The notes below the pieces were generated by a model. It saw only the letters and a list, made by a program, of their open reading frames with translations, was not told the DNA's origin and searched no databases. Shown piece by piece: positions 34,228 to 42,749 of a stretch of DNA of 43,019 nucleotides; the first letter of the stretch is position 1; every line of letters begins with the position of its first letter. The position numbers and the translations under genes were made by a program. Where the stretch lies: assembly GCF_000741575.1 (NCBI RefSeq), contig NZ_JGYV01000015.1, forward strand, positions 1-43,019. Direction: 5' to 3'. The DNA comes from Bifidobacterium cuniculi. Lineage in GTDB: Bacteria > Actinomycetota > Actinomycetes > Actinomycetales > Bifidobacteriaceae.

Positions 34228-34291
34228 GGGCGACCATCTCAGCATTCGCACAGATGCGGCACGGTGCAGCACGCTCGTGACATGCGCTTGT

Positions 34292-34297
34292 TACCAT
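34292..34297 (+). promoter_or_regulatory. -10-like box TACCAT upstream of hisD
   Basis: TACCAT is followed by 8 nt and ATG 34306, a slightly longer spacing than the other leaderless starts of this window. It would drive the whole histidine cluster. Confidence 0.35.
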
Positions 34298-34305
34298 GGT
34301 GATTT

Positions 34306-35706
34306 ATGAGTGATGAAAACTACATGCGCATTATTGACCTGCGGGGCAGGACCCTGACCCGTGCCGAGATGCTGGACGCGATGCCGCGTGCGGAAATGGG
34401 CACCGACGAGGCGACCGAACTGGTGCAGCCGATCCTGGACAACGTGCGCAAGCACGGTGCCCAGGCGCTGCGCGAGTACGCCGAGCAGTTCGACCACGTC
34501 GTGCCCAAGGCGCTGCGCGTGCCCGCCGACGTGATGGACGCCGCCGTCGCCCAGCTCGACCCGGACGTCAAGGCGGCCATCGAGGAGTCCATCCGCCGCT
34601 CCCGCGCCGTCGCGGCCAGCCAGGTTCCCGAGGACTTCCACACCGACCTGGCAGACGGTGCCCGCGTCTCCGAACGCTGGATCCCCGTGCAGCGCGTCGG
34701 CCTGTACGTGCCGGGAGGCAAGGCCGTCTACCCGAGTTCCGTGATCATGAACGCGGTGCCCGCCCAGGCGGCCGGTGTCGAGTCGCTGGCCATCGCCACG
34801 CCGCCGAACCGCAACGACCCGGACGGCTGGCCGAACAAGACCATCCTCGCCACCTGCGCCATGCTGGGCGTCGACGAGGTCTACGCCGTCGGCGGCGCAC
34901 AGGCCATCGCCATGTTCGCCTACGGCGCCACCGACCTCGAGGACCCGGCGTCGCCGGTCCTGTGCGAACCGGTCGACAAGATCACCGGTCCGGGCAACAT
35001 CTTCGTCGCCACCGCCAAGCGCCTCGTGTCCGGCATCGTGGGCATCGACGCCGTCGCCGGCCCCACGGAGATCGCCATCATCGCGGACAAGGACGCCAAC
35101 CCGGAGTTCCTGGCAGCCGACCTCATCGGCCAGGCGGAGCACGACGAGCTCGCCGGCTCCGTCCTCATCACCGACAGCCCAGAGCTGGCCGACGCCGTTC
35201 AGGCAAGCCTGCTCAAGCGGGTGCCGCGCACCGAGCACGCCGGCCGAGTGGAGACCTCCCTGAGGGGGCGCCAGTCCGGCATCATCCTCACCGACGACCT
35301 ACAGCAGTCCATCGACGCCGCCAATGCCTACGCCGCCGAACACCTCGAGGTGCAGACCGCCGATCCGGACGCCGTCATCGCGAAGATCCGCAATGCGGGC
35401 GCCATCTTCCGCGGCCCCTATTCGCCGGTCCCGCTGGGCGACTACATGTCCGGCTCGAACCACGTGCTGCCGACCTCGGGGACCGCGCGCTTCGCCTCCG
35501 GCCTGGGCGTGCACACCTTCATGAAGCCCGTGGAGGTCATCGAATACGACGAGGAGGGCCTCAAGCCGATCGCCGCCCGCATCAACGCCTTCGCCGTCTC
35601 GGAGGACCTGCCCGCGCACGGCGAGAGCGTCCTGACGCGTTTCGTGGCCGACCCCTATGACAAGGAGTCCCTGGACGCGCAGGAGACGGAGGCGGGGCTC
35701 AAGTGA
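34306..35706 (+). CDS. hisD: Histidinol dehydrogenase
   Basis: HisD oxidises histidinol to histidine in two NAD-dependent steps with a catalytic zinc. The 466 residues show the family run VPGGKAVYPSSVIMNAVPAQ, YAVGGAQAIAMFAYG, DKITGPGNIFV and AVAGPTEIAIIAD. The zinc and catalytic Glu/His regions follow: GQAEHDELAGS, AYAAEHLEV, GPYSPVPLGDYMSGSNHVLP, and a GLGVHTFMK segment. ATG 34306 is used; ATG 34324 (MRIIDLRG) is an alternative 6 codons in. It is first in a run of his genes, and its stop overlaps the hisC start as GTGA. Confidence 0.95.
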   Translation: MSDENYMRIIDLRGRTLTRAEMLDAMPRAEMGTDEATELVQPILDNVRKHGAQALREYAEQFDHVVPKALRVPADVMDAAVAQLDPDVKAAIEESIRRSRAVAASQVPEDFHTDLADGARVSERWIPVQRVGLYVPGGKAVYPSSVIMNAVPAQAAGVESLAIATPPNRNDPDGWPNKTILATCAMLGVDEVYAVGGAQAIAMFAYGATDLEDPASPVLCEPVDKITGPGNIFVATAKRLVSGIVGIDAVAGPTEIAIIADKDANPEFLAADLIGQAEHDELAGSVLITDSPELADAVQASLLKRVPRTEHAGRVETSLRGRQSGIILTDDLQQSIDAANAYAAEHLEVQTADPDAVIAKIRNAGAIFRGPYSPVPLGDYMSGSNHVLPTSGTARFASGLGVHTFMKPVEVIEYDEEGLKPIAARINAFAVSEDLPAHGESVLTRFVADPYDKESLDAQETEAGLK

Positions 35707-36893
35707 GCGGATCGAACGATAACGCCATCCCGGCGGACCTTCCCCTGCGCAACGACCTGCTCGGCGAGGAGCCCTACGGTGCACCCCAGCTCGACGTGCC
35801 GGTATGCCTCAACGTGAACGAGAACCCCTACCCGCCGACCCATGCCGTGGTCAGGAGCATCGAGAAGCGCGTCCGTGAGGCGGCCAAGGACCTCAACCGC
35901 TACCCCGACCGCGAGCACATGGAACTGCGCCAGGCCTTCGTGGACTACTTGGCGAAGGAGTCCGGCGCGAAGCTCACCACGGACATGGTGTGGGGCGCCA
36001 ACGGATCCAACGAGATCATGCTGCAGCTGTTCCAGGCCTTCGGCGGCCCGGGACGCACCGCGCTGGGCTGCGACCCGACCTACTCCATGTACCCGGAGTA
36101 TGCGCGCGACACCTTCACCCAATGGCGCATCGTGCCGCGCAAGGAGGATTTCACCCTCGACCTCGACCGCACCCTCGAGGCAATCCGTGACCTGGAACCG
36201 GCCATGGTGCTGCTGACCAGCCCGAACAATCCCACCGGCACCCCCTTGCCGATGGAGCAACTCGAGCGCATCCTCGAAGCATGCCAGGACGCGCGCGTCG
36301 CCGGCGCCGCCGAGGGCACGCGCCCGGTGGTCGTGGTGGACGAAGCCTACATCGAGTTCCGCGATCCCGGCGTCCCCAGTGCCACGACCTTGGTGGGCAC
36401 CTACGGCAACCTCGCCGTGAGCCGCACCATGAGCAAGGCCTTCGCCTTCGCCGGGGCCCGCGTCGGCTACCTTGCCGCCAGCGCCGGCATCATCGACTGC
36501 ATGCGCATCGTGCGCATGCCCTACCACCTTTCGGCGGTGACCCAGGCCGCAGCTCTCGCGGGTTTCGACAACACCGCGGAGCAGCTCAGCCAGGTGGCCC
36601 ACCTGCGCGAGACCCGCAACGAGACCGCCGCATGGCTGCGCGAACAGACCTACCGCGGCATCCCGCTCCAGGTGGCGCCCTCCCAGTCGAATTTCCTCAT
36701 GTTCGGCGGACACTTCGACGACCGTGGCCTCATCTTCGACGAGATGCTCAAGAGGGGCGTCCTCATCCGCGTGGTCGGCCCGGAAGGCTGGCTGCGCGTG
36801 TGCATGGGCACCGACGAGGAAATGAAGGTCTTCCGCAAGGCGCTGACGGAATCGCTGCGCGCGGCGGAAGCGGCACACGACCAGCAGGATTGA
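35703..36893 (+). CDS. hisC: Histidinol-phosphate aminotransferase
   Basis: HisC is a PLP-dependent fold-type I aminotransferase that converts imidazole-acetol phosphate to histidinol phosphate. The 396 residues contain the substrate loop [11 protein letters not shown], the PLP contacts [18 protein letters not shown] and VDEAYIEF, and the Schiff-base lysine in [17 protein letters not shown]. The C-terminal Arg in GWLRVCMG contacts the substrate carboxylate or phosphate. The GTG start at 35703 overlaps the hisD stop, giving translational coupling. A 35-bp gap with an AAAGG ribosome binding site leads to hisB. Confidence 0.94.
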   Translation: MSGSNDNAIPADLPLRNDLLGEEPYGAPQLDVPVCLNVNENPYPPTHAVVRSIEKRVREAAKDLNRYPDREHMELRQAFVDYLAKESGAKLTTDMVWGANGSNEIMLQLFQAFGGPGRTALGCDPTYSMYPEYARDTFTQWRIVPRKEDFTLDLDRTLEAIRDLEPAMVLLTSPNNPTGTPLPMEQLERILEACQDARVAGAAEGTRPVVVVDEAYIEFRDPGVPSATTLVGTYGNLAVSRTMSKAFAFAGARVGYLAASAGIIDCMRIVRMPYHLSAVTQAAALAGFDNTAEQLSQVAHLRETRNETAAWLREQTYRGIPLQVAPSQSNFLMFGGHFDDRGLIFDEMLKRGVLIRVVGPEGWLRVCMGTDEEMKVFRKALTESLRAAEAAHDQQD

Positions 36894-36928
36894 CGGCCCC
36901 GAGAGGGCGCCGGAAAGGACCAACCACG

Positions 36929-37531
36929 ATGGCGCGTACAGCGACAATCGTCCGCGAGACAAGCGAATCGACCGTCGAGCTCAGCCTCGACCTCGACGGC
37001 ACCGGACAGACGGACATCGAGACCTCGGTGCCCTTCTACAACCACATGATGACGGCCTTGGGCAAGCATTCGCTCATCGACCTGCGCATCCGCGCGACCG
37101 GTGACACCGATATCGACGCCCATCACACGGTGGAGGACACCGCCATCGTCTTTGGCGAGGCCCTGAAGATGGCCTTGGGCGACAAGCGTGGCATCCGCCG
37201 GTTCGCGGATGCCACCGTGCCCCTGGACGAGGCGTTGGCCAAGGCCGTGGTGGATGTCTCCGGCCGCCCGTACTGCGTGTGCACCGGCGAGCCGGAGGGC
37301 TTCCAGTACGCCATGATCGGCGGCCACTTCACCGGTTCCCTCGTGCGCCACGTGATGGAATCCATCGCCTTCCACGCAGGGATTTGCCTGCACCTGGAAG
37401 TGCTGGCGGGGCGTGACCCGCACCACATCGCCGAAGCGGAGTTCAAGGCGCTCGCGCGTGCACTGCGCTTCGCCATCGAGCCGGACCCGCGCATCGAGGG
37501 CATCATCCCCAGCACGAAGGGGGCCCTGTGA
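36929..37531 (+). CDS. hisB: Imidazoleglycerol-phosphate dehydratase
   Basis: HisB dehydrates imidazole glycerol phosphate to imidazole acetol phosphate. At 200 residues it is the monofunctional form, without the histidinol-phosphatase domain of enterobacterial HisB. The manganese-binding motifs are all present: [40 protein letters not shown] and [21 protein letters not shown] 36929 follows a GGAAAGG ribosome binding site. Its stop overlaps the start of the following unknown gene. Confidence 0.95.
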   Translation: MARTATIVRETSESTVELSLDLDGTGQTDIETSVPFYNHMMTALGKHSLIDLRIRATGDTDIDAHHTVEDTAIVFGEALKMALGDKRGIRRFADATVPLDEALAKAVVDVSGRPYCVCTGEPEGFQYAMIGGHFTGSLVRHVMESIAFHAGICLHLEVLAGRDPHHIAEAEFKALARALRFAIEPDPRIEGIIPSTKGAL

Positions 37532-38211
37532 TGGCGGGACGTGACGACGGGGAACCGATTGACGATTCGTTCGACGACGAGGAACTCGAACGCGCCCTCG
37601 AGGGATTCGAACGCGAGTTCCAGGAGAACCGGGACGGCACTGCGCAGGACGGGCATGGGGACGGGAACGACCCGGAGCACGACCTGCAGCAGGACCTTTC
37701 CGAGTTCGAGCATGGCCTGACCTTCGACGAGGAGCTGGAGGGCCTGCTGGGCGACAAGGCGAAGCTCGCCATGCTCTGCACCAGGCTGCAGGACGCGGAT
37801 CTCCTGGCGGCGTTCTGTGCCCTTGCAGACATCTCCGCCCAGTGCGTGCAGGCCAACGAGGGCGCCGTTGCCGTCCTGCGCGGCCTGGACGGCAACGCGC
37901 CGGAATCCGCTGCACAGGACCTGACCAAGGTCGTGGCCGGGCTGAGCGCACTGCTGGTGGTGAACCGCGCCGACAAGATTGAAGCGACCGTCTACATGGG
38001 AGGGCAAGCCGGCGAACAGCTGCCGCCGCCCTTCGTGTTCCCCACCCTGGCCCCGTTCGTGGAGGACATGATGCTGGGCATCTCCACCATGGACGGATTG
38101 CGGGACTCCGGTGCGGACATCGTAGACACCAATTCCATCGACCATGACGGGGCACTGTCCATCATCGCCCGGCATACGCGCTTCGACGGACCCAAGGGAC
38201 ATGTCGAATAG
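37531..38211 (+). CDS. Conserved-looking hypothetical protein inside the his cluster
   Basis: I do not recognise this family. The protein has about 226 residues. Residues 1-70 are strongly acidic (DDSFDDEELERALEGFERE, QQDLSEFEH) and probably disordered. Residues 70-226 look like a folded alpha/beta domain with several Ala/Leu helices (KLAMLCTRLQDADLLAAFCA, AAQDLTKVVAGLSALLV) and a Pro-rich LPPPFVFPTLAPFVED segment. No signal peptide, membrane helix or catalytic motif is visible. The start ATG overlaps the hisB stop as TGATG (GTG 37528 is an alternative), and hisH follows after 36 bp. Co-translation with histidine enzymes suggests a related or regulatory role, but no function is assigned. Confidence 0.75.
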   Translation: MAGRDDGEPIDDSFDDEELERALEGFEREFQENRDGTAQDGHGDGNDPEHDLQQDLSEFEHGLTFDEELEGLLGDKAKLAMLCTRLQDADLLAAFCALADISAQCVQANEGAVAVLRGLDGNAPESAAQDLTKVVAGLSALLVVNRADKIEATVYMGGQAGEQLPPPFVFPTLAPFVEDMMLGISTMDGLRDSGADIVDTNSIDHDGALSIIARHTRFDGPKGHVE

Positions 38212-38247
38212 GCGTGTGGGGCACATACTTCGCGAGAAAGGTTCCCA

Positions 38248-38895
38248 ATGAAATCAGTGGTGGTCTTCGACTACGGCTTCGGCAACGTGCGCTCCATGGT
38301 GCGTGCACTGGCCGACCTCGACCTCGACGTGACCCTCACCTCGAACTATCGCCAGGCCCTCGAAGCGGACGGCCTCGTGGTCCCCGGGGTCGGGGCCTAT
38401 GGGACCTGCATGAAAGGACTGCGCGCATGCTCCGGCGACCGGGTGGTCTATGACCGCCTGCGGGCACAGCGCCCGGTGCTGGGCGTATGCGTGGGCGAGC
38501 AGGTCATGTTCGAGGAGGGCAGCGAACACGGCGTGACCACCGAGGGCCTCGGCCTGGTCGGTGGCACCGTCAGCCCCCTCGAGGCTGACGTGGTCCCGCA
38601 CATGGGTTGGGACACCGTACGTGCCCCGGAGGGGTCCGTGCTCTTCGCCGGGGTCGAAGGGGAGCGGTTCTACTTCGTCCACTCCTATGCGGCCTACGGA
38701 ACCCATCCGGTGGATACCGGCGAATACCAGATCGATTTCGGCGACGTCCCGCAGCTCGACACATGGTGCGACTACGGCGCTCGCCCCTTCCTTGCCGCGG
38801 TGGAGCACGGCCCGCTGTTCGCCACGCAGTTCCACCCCGAGAAATCGGCGCAGGCCGGCGCCAAGCTGCTGCGCAACTGGGTGGACGTCCTGTAA
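38248..38895 (+). CDS. hisH: Imidazole glycerol phosphate synthase, glutaminase subunit
   Basis: HisH releases ammonia from glutamine for HisF, making imidazole glycerol phosphate and AICAR. The 215-residue class I amidotransferase has the triad Cys81 (GVCVGEQ), His195 and Glu197 (FHPEKS), plus the oxyanion-region PGVGAYG. The nucleophile motif reads CVGEQ where most HisH proteins have CLGMQ or CVGMQ. HisF is not in the window. ATG 38248 has an AAAGG ribosome binding site and follows the unknown gene by 36 bp. Confidence 0.93.
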   Translation: MKSVVVFDYGFGNVRSMVRALADLDLDVTLTSNYRQALEADGLVVPGVGAYGTCMKGLRACSGDRVVYDRLRAQRPVLGVCVGEQVMFEEGSEHGVTTEGLGLVGGTVSPLEADVVPHMGWDTVRAPEGSVLFAGVEGERFYFVHSYAAYGTHPVDTGEYQIDFGDVPQLDTWCDYGARPFLAAVEHGPLFATQFHPEKSAQAGAKLLRNWVDVL

Positions 38896-38956
38896 GGGCG
38901 CACACCCCATCATGAGCACGGTGCACCGCGCACCCACGATAAAGAGGAGAATCACC

Positions 38957-39688
38957 ATGTCCATCACGCTGCTGCCTGCAGTCGATGTCCGTGACGGCAA
39001 GGCCGTGCGCCTGCGCCAGGGTGAATCGGGATCGGAGACCGACTACGGCTCGCCGCTCGAGGCCGCCCGCACCTGGGTGGAGGCCGGCGCCAGCTGGATC
39101 CACCTCGTGGACCTCGACGCCGCCTTCGGCACCGGCGACAACCGTGCCCAGCTTGGTCGGATCGTCGCCGAACTCGGTGGCCAGGTGCACATCGAGATGT
39201 CGGGCGGCATCCGCGACGATGCATCCCTCGACGCGGCCATCGAGGCCGGGGCCGCCCGCGTGAACATCGGCACCGCAGCCTTGGAGAACCCCGAGTGGAC
39301 GCGCCAGGCCATCGCCAGGTACGGCGACAAGGTGGCAGTCGGCCTCGACGTGCGCGGCCACACCCTGGCGGCCCGCGGCTGGGTCAAGGAGGGCGGCGAC
39401 CTCTTCGAGACGATGAAGGCGCTCGACGATGCCGGCTGCTCACGGTATGTGGTGACCGACGTGACCCGCGACGGCATGATGAGCGGACCGAACATCGAAT
39501 TGCTGCGCGAGGTGGCCGAACGCACCGAAGCGAAGGTCACCGCCTCCGGCGGCATCGCCAGGCTCGCAGACCTCGAGGCCATCGATGCGCTGGCCCCGGT
39601 CGGCGTGGACTCGGCGATCTTGGGCAAGTCCCTATATGCCGGCGCCTTCACCCTGCCCGAGGCGCTGGAGGTCGCGTCGCGCGCATAA
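38957..39688 (+). CDS. priA: PriA: bifunctional HisA / TrpF isomerase
   Basis: This TIM-barrel isomerase converts ProFAR to PRFAR (HisA step) and, in actinobacteria, also performs the TrpF step of tryptophan synthesis. The 243 residues have the barrel aspartates in [15 protein letters not shown] and [14 protein letters not shown], phosphate loops MSGGIRDDA and TASGGIARL, and the [11 protein letters not shown] stretch resembling PriA enzymes. Bifunctionality is inferred from the family; a separate trpF is not in this window. ATG 38957 has a strong AGAGGAGA. The stop codon lies within one arm of a 33-bp perfect hairpin. Confidence 0.88.
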   Translation: MSITLLPAVDVRDGKAVRLRQGESGSETDYGSPLEAARTWVEAGASWIHLVDLDAAFGTGDNRAQLGRIVAELGGQVHIEMSGGIRDDASLDAAIEAGAARVNIGTAALENPEWTRQAIARYGDKVAVGLDVRGHTLAARGWVKEGGDLFETMKALDDAGCSRYVVTDVTRDGMMSGPNIELLREVAERTEAKVTASGGIARLADLEAIDALAPVGVDSAILGKSLYAGAFTLPEALEVASRA

Positions 39689-39752
39689 ACATACGCGCCT
39701 AAGGAATTGTTCAGAAAAATGAACAATTCCTTAGGCGCGTATGTTTATGCGC
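39681..39752. terminator. 33-bp perfect hairpin shared by two convergent genes, stop codons in mirror positions
   Basis: Arms 39681-39713 and 39720-39752 are perfect reverse complements with a 6-nt loop GAAAAA. The priA stop TAA (39686-39688) and the DUF2252 stop TAA (39745-39747 on the minus strand) occupy mirror positions, and both reading frames end GCGCATAA. The inner part contains TTGTTC and GAACAA words that recur in the palindrome after glnA. It is probably a bidirectional transcription end. The long A+T-containing stem could also set the mature 3' end of both messages. Confidence 0.85.
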
Positions 39753-41199
39753 AAGGAAGCTCGCCGTCCTTGATCATCGCCTTGAACACCCGGTAGTCCT
39801 CCTCGTTCTGGTCGGCGTAGGAGTCGGCGAAGTTCAGCATGGCGGCGTCGAAGGTGTCCGACCCGCCCATGTAGTTGGCGATGGCCACGCTGTCGCCGCT
39901 GCGCGCGTGCGCGTGGGCGAGGCACCAGGCACACAGGCGCCCCAGGTCGTACAGTCCCATGGCGCTCAGGTGGTTGATGTCGATCGACCCCTTGCCGTTC
40001 CATAGCTGGCGCACGTAGTAGTCGCGCTCCTTGCCGTCGTTGGCGACGAACCGCGTCCAGCCCAGCAGGATGTCGGCGGTGGTCTGGATGAGCTTCTGTC
40101 CCTGCACCACGCGTTCGCCGTGCGAGGGGTACGGGGAGGCGCCGACGAAGCGTTCGAGCACCGAGTCGGTCGCCTCCTTCATCTGCAGCATAAGCGGGTC
40201 GTCGATGTCCCGGCCGGTGAGGACGGACACCCACGCGCGGGTGCCCACCGAGCCGACGCCCACCACCTTGCGGGCGGTGTCATGGTACCTGTACTGGCCC
40301 AGCACGTGCCGACGGTCCTCATAGAGCGAGTCGCGGTAGGTGGCGAACAGCTGCCCGAGGCGTTCCCGCAGTGCATCGAGGTCCCCGTACTGGCCGCCCA
40401 GCTGCGTGATCGGCACGAGCTCGGGAGGGTCCGAGCGGAAGCGCAGCCGGTCGCCGTCACGGACCGTCAGCTTCTGCGCGGCACGGTCGGAATCCTTCGA
40501 CTTGGCCTTCATTACTGCGGCGCGCAAGGTGCGGTTCCTCTTGCCGCCTTCCGTGGACTCGAACTCGTCCAGGGTCTGTTCCACGTCGAGGTGGTCGTAC
40601 CACATGTCCAGGTAGTCCATCCGCGAGAACCGGTCCATGTACTCGCGGTAGGTCTCTACGCAGGCGAGTACCGCCCGGTGCCTCTCCTTCGTGGCGACTC
40701 CGTTGGCACGTCCGCAGATCTCCACGGACACGGCCAAGCGCTTGATGTCCCACTCCCAGGGACCGGTCACGGTCTCGTCGAAGTCGTTGATGTCGAAGAC
40801 CAGGTGCTTGGTGGGGGAGAAGAACAGCCCGAAGTTGCCGATGTGCGCGTCCCCGACTACCTGGACGGGGATGCCGGTGACCGGGGTACGTGCCAGGTCG
40901 TTGGCCATGATGAGTGCCGTGCCGCGGTAGAAGGTGAAGGCGGAGTCGCTCATGCGGCGGTAGCGCAGCGGGATGAGGGACTGCAGCCGGGCGCGGGACT
41001 GCTCCTCGAGCAGGCCGATGACGTCGCGGCGTCCCTTGGCGACCTGCCAGATCGCATGGGACTCCAGGGGTGCGCGGCGCCGTGCGTCGATGCCGGTACG
41101 GGCCCGCTCCTTCGGCGTGGCCGCCTGCCTCCACGACGTGATGTCGACGACGGGATGCTCGGCGGTGGACTGGGTGACGTTGCCGGTGGAATCGCTCAT
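39745..41199 (-). CDS. DUF2252 family protein
   Basis: This 484-residue soluble protein belongs to the DUF2252 family, which has a distant kinase-like fold and no established function. Family motifs are present: ESHAIWQVAKGR, FYRGTALIMANDLA, QVVGDAHIGNFGLFF, FDINDFDETVTGPWEWDIKRL, VGVGSVGTRAWVSVLTG, and the C-terminal LCAWCLAHAHARSGD. The GDAHIGNF and DINDFDE motifs are reminiscent of the catalytic and metal-binding loops of aminoglycoside-phosphotransferase-like kinases, but this is inference. ATG 41199 lies 7 nt from a TACGCT box, indicating leaderless initiation. It is divergent from glnA and convergent with priA, sharing their hairpin. Confidence 0.85.
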   Translation of the reverse strand: MSDSTGNVTQSTAEHPVVDITSWRQAATPKERARTGIDARRRAPLESHAIWQVAKGRRDVIGLLEEQSRARLQSLIPLRYRRMSDSAFTFYRGTALIMANDLARTPVTGIPVQVVGDAHIGNFGLFFSPTKHLVFDINDFDETVTGPWEWDIKRLAVSVEICGRANGVATKERHRAVLACVETYREYMDRFSRMDYLDMWYDHLDVEQTLDEFESTEGGKRNRTLRAAVMKAKSKDSDRAAQKLTVRDGDRLRFRSDPPELVPITQLGGQYGDLDALRERLGQLFATYRDSLYEDRRHVLGQYRYHDTARKVVGVGSVGTRAWVSVLTGRDIDDPLMLQMKEATDSVLERFVGASPYPSHGERVVQGQKLIQTTADILLGWTRFVANDGKERDYYVRQLWNGKGSIDINHLSAMGLYDLGRLCAWCLAHAHARSGDSVAIANYMGGSDTFDAAMLNFADSYADQNEEDYRVFKAMIKDGELPCA

Positions 41200-41206
41200 G
41201 GTGCCC

Positions 41207-41212
41207 AGCGTA
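41207..41212 (-). promoter_or_regulatory. -10-like box TACGCT, leaderless start of the DUF2252 gene
   Basis: On the minus strand TACGCT is followed by 7 nt (GGGCACC) and ATG 41199. It lies in the roughly 95-bp divergent region shared with glnA. Confidence 0.45.
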
Positions 41213-41293
41213 GTTCACGGGGCGGAAGCCGGCCGTCCATGGAGGCTGATTGTTAAACGCGCCCGTAACATGCGCATGGAACGATGGGTCGTT

Positions 41294-42631
41294 ATGGATA
41301 AACAGCAAGAGTTTGCGCTGCGCACCGTCGAGGAGCGCGACGTTCGTTTCATTCGGCTGTGGTTCACGGACGTCCTGGGAACGCTCAAGTCGGTGGCCAT
41401 CGCGCCTGCGGAGTTGGAGGCGGCCTTCGAGGAGGGCATCGGATTCGACGGTTCCGCCATCGAGGGCATGACCCGCGTCTCCGAGGACGACATGATCGTC
41501 AAGCCGGATCCGTCCACCTTCCAGATCCTGCCGTGGCGTGGCGGTCCGCAGGGGACCGCACGCATGTTCTGCGACATCCTCACGCCCGAGGGAGAGCCTT
41601 CCCTGGCAGATCCGCGCCACGTCCTCAAGCGGGCGCTGCATCAGGCCAAGGAGAAGGGCTTCACCTTCTACGTACATCCCGAGATCGAGTTCTACCTCTT
41701 CGAGAAGCAGGACGACTGGTCCCAGACCCCGGTCCCGATCGACCAGGGCGGCTATTTCGACCACGTGCCGCGCAGTCCCGGCATGGACTTCCGCCGGGCC
41801 ACCGTGAACATGCTCGAGCAGATGGGCATCTCCGTGGAGTATTCGCACCACGAGGGCGGCCCGGGCCAGAACGAGATCGACCTGCGTTACGCGGACGCCC
41901 TGACCATCGCGGACAACATCATGACCTTCCGCACCGTGGTCAAGGAGATCTCCCTGGAGCGCGGCATCCACGCCAGCTTCATGCCCAAGCCGCTGGCGGA
42001 TGCCCCCGGTTCCGGCATGCACACCCACCTGAGCCTGTTCGAAGGCGATTCCAACGCCTTCTACGAGGCCGGCCAGGAATTCAACATGTCGCTGACCGCC
42101 CGCCAGTTCGCCGCCGGCATCCTCCACCACGCGGCGGAAATCTGCGCGGTCACCGACCAGTTCGTCAATTCCTACAAGCGCCTGTGGGGCGGCAACGAGG
42201 CGCCGAGCTACATCTGCTGGGGCCACAACAACCGCTCCGCCCTGCTGCGCATCCCGCAGTACAAGCCGGGCAAGGGCAATTCGGCGCGCATCGAGTTCCG
42301 TGCCCTCGACCCGGGTGCCAACCCGTACCTTGCCTACTCCGTGCTCCTGGCCGCTGGCCTCGACGGCATCGAGAAGAAGATGACGCTCGGCGAGCCGACC
42401 AGCGACGACGTGTGGGAGCTGACCGACGCGGAGCGTCAGGCCATGGGCATCCAGCCGCTGCCGGAATCACTCGAGGAGGCCTTGCGGATCATGGAGAAGT
42501 CCGACTTCGTGGCCGACGTGCTCGGCGAGCACGTCTTTGAGTACTTCATCCGTAACAAGCGCAAGGAGTGGGAGGAGTACCGCAGCCAGGTGACGCCCTT
42601 CGAGCTGAGGAAGTACCTGGCGAAGCTGTGA
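41294..42631 (+). CDS. Type I glutamine synthetase (GlnA2-like, non-adenylylated type)
   Basis: This enzyme makes glutamine from glutamate, ammonia and ATP. The 445 residues show the GS-I core: IGFDGSAIEGM (latch/Asp region), ARMFCDI, the metal-binding YVHPEIEFYLF and EIDLRYADAL, FMPKPLADAPGSGMHTHLS, and the active-site NRSALLRIP and RIEFRALDPGANPYLA. Overall it resembles mycobacterial GlnA2. Where adenylylated enzymes have the Tyr loop (NLYDLPPEE), this protein reads DVWELTDAE, so the target tyrosine is missing and adenylylation control is unlikely. ATG 41294 is the family start; a longer frame is open upstream but unsupported. A 47-bp-arm palindrome follows 12 bp after the stop. Confidence 0.93.
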   Translation: MDKQQEFALRTVEERDVRFIRLWFTDVLGTLKSVAIAPAELEAAFEEGIGFDGSAIEGMTRVSEDDMIVKPDPSTFQILPWRGGPQGTARMFCDILTPEGEPSLADPRHVLKRALHQAKEKGFTFYVHPEIEFYLFEKQDDWSQTPVPIDQGGYFDHVPRSPGMDFRRATVNMLEQMGISVEYSHHEGGPGQNEIDLRYADALTIADNIMTFRTVVKEISLERGIHASFMPKPLADAPGSGMHTHLSLFEGDSNAFYEAGQEFNMSLTARQFAAGILHHAAEICAVTDQFVNSYKRLWGGNEAPSYICWGHNNRSALLRIPQYKPGKGNSARIEFRALDPGANPYLAYSVLLAAGLDGIEKKMTLGEPTSDDVWELTDAERQAMGIQPLPESLEEALRIMEKSDFVADVLGEHVFEYFIRNKRKEWEEYRSQVTPFELRKYLAKL

Positions 42632-42643
42632 TGCGGCAGCAGC

Positions 42644-42737
42644 CATAGAAATTGTTCATTTTTTCGAACAAAATCTTGGGGCGGGCCCGGCCGGGCCCGC
42701 CCCAAGATTTTGTTCGAAAAAATGAACAATTTCTATG
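42644..42737. terminator. 94-bp perfect loopless palindrome between convergent genes
   Basis: Bases 42644-42690 and 42691-42737 are perfect reverse complements (47-bp arms, no spacer). The centre is a GC stem (GGGGCGGGCCCGG mirrored) followed on both sides by AAGATTTT, which works as an intrinsic terminator in either direction. Outside it, each arm carries a TTGTTC...GAACAA unit with an A6/T6 tract that matches 21 of 24 nt of the centre of the 39681-39752 hairpin. It lies between glnA and the convergent gene ending at 42750. Confidence 0.9.
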
Positions 42738-42749
42738 TGCGGCAGTGCC

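Noticed and set aside
30634..34272. A 1212-codon open frame on the minus strand opposite dnaE, and other long minus-strand frames opposite real genes
   Set aside because: GC-rich DNA with a biased third codon position leaves antisense frames open by chance; the translations show no domains and dnaE on the plus strand is unmistakable.
42632..42745. Direct repeat TGCGGCAG on both sides of the 94-bp palindrome, read as a target-site duplication of a MITE-like insertion
   Set aside because: The left copy is separated from the palindrome by 4 nt and the right copy abuts it, so the borders are not symmetrical; an 8-bp match nearby can be chance. The gene-end position and terminator core explain the palindrome better.
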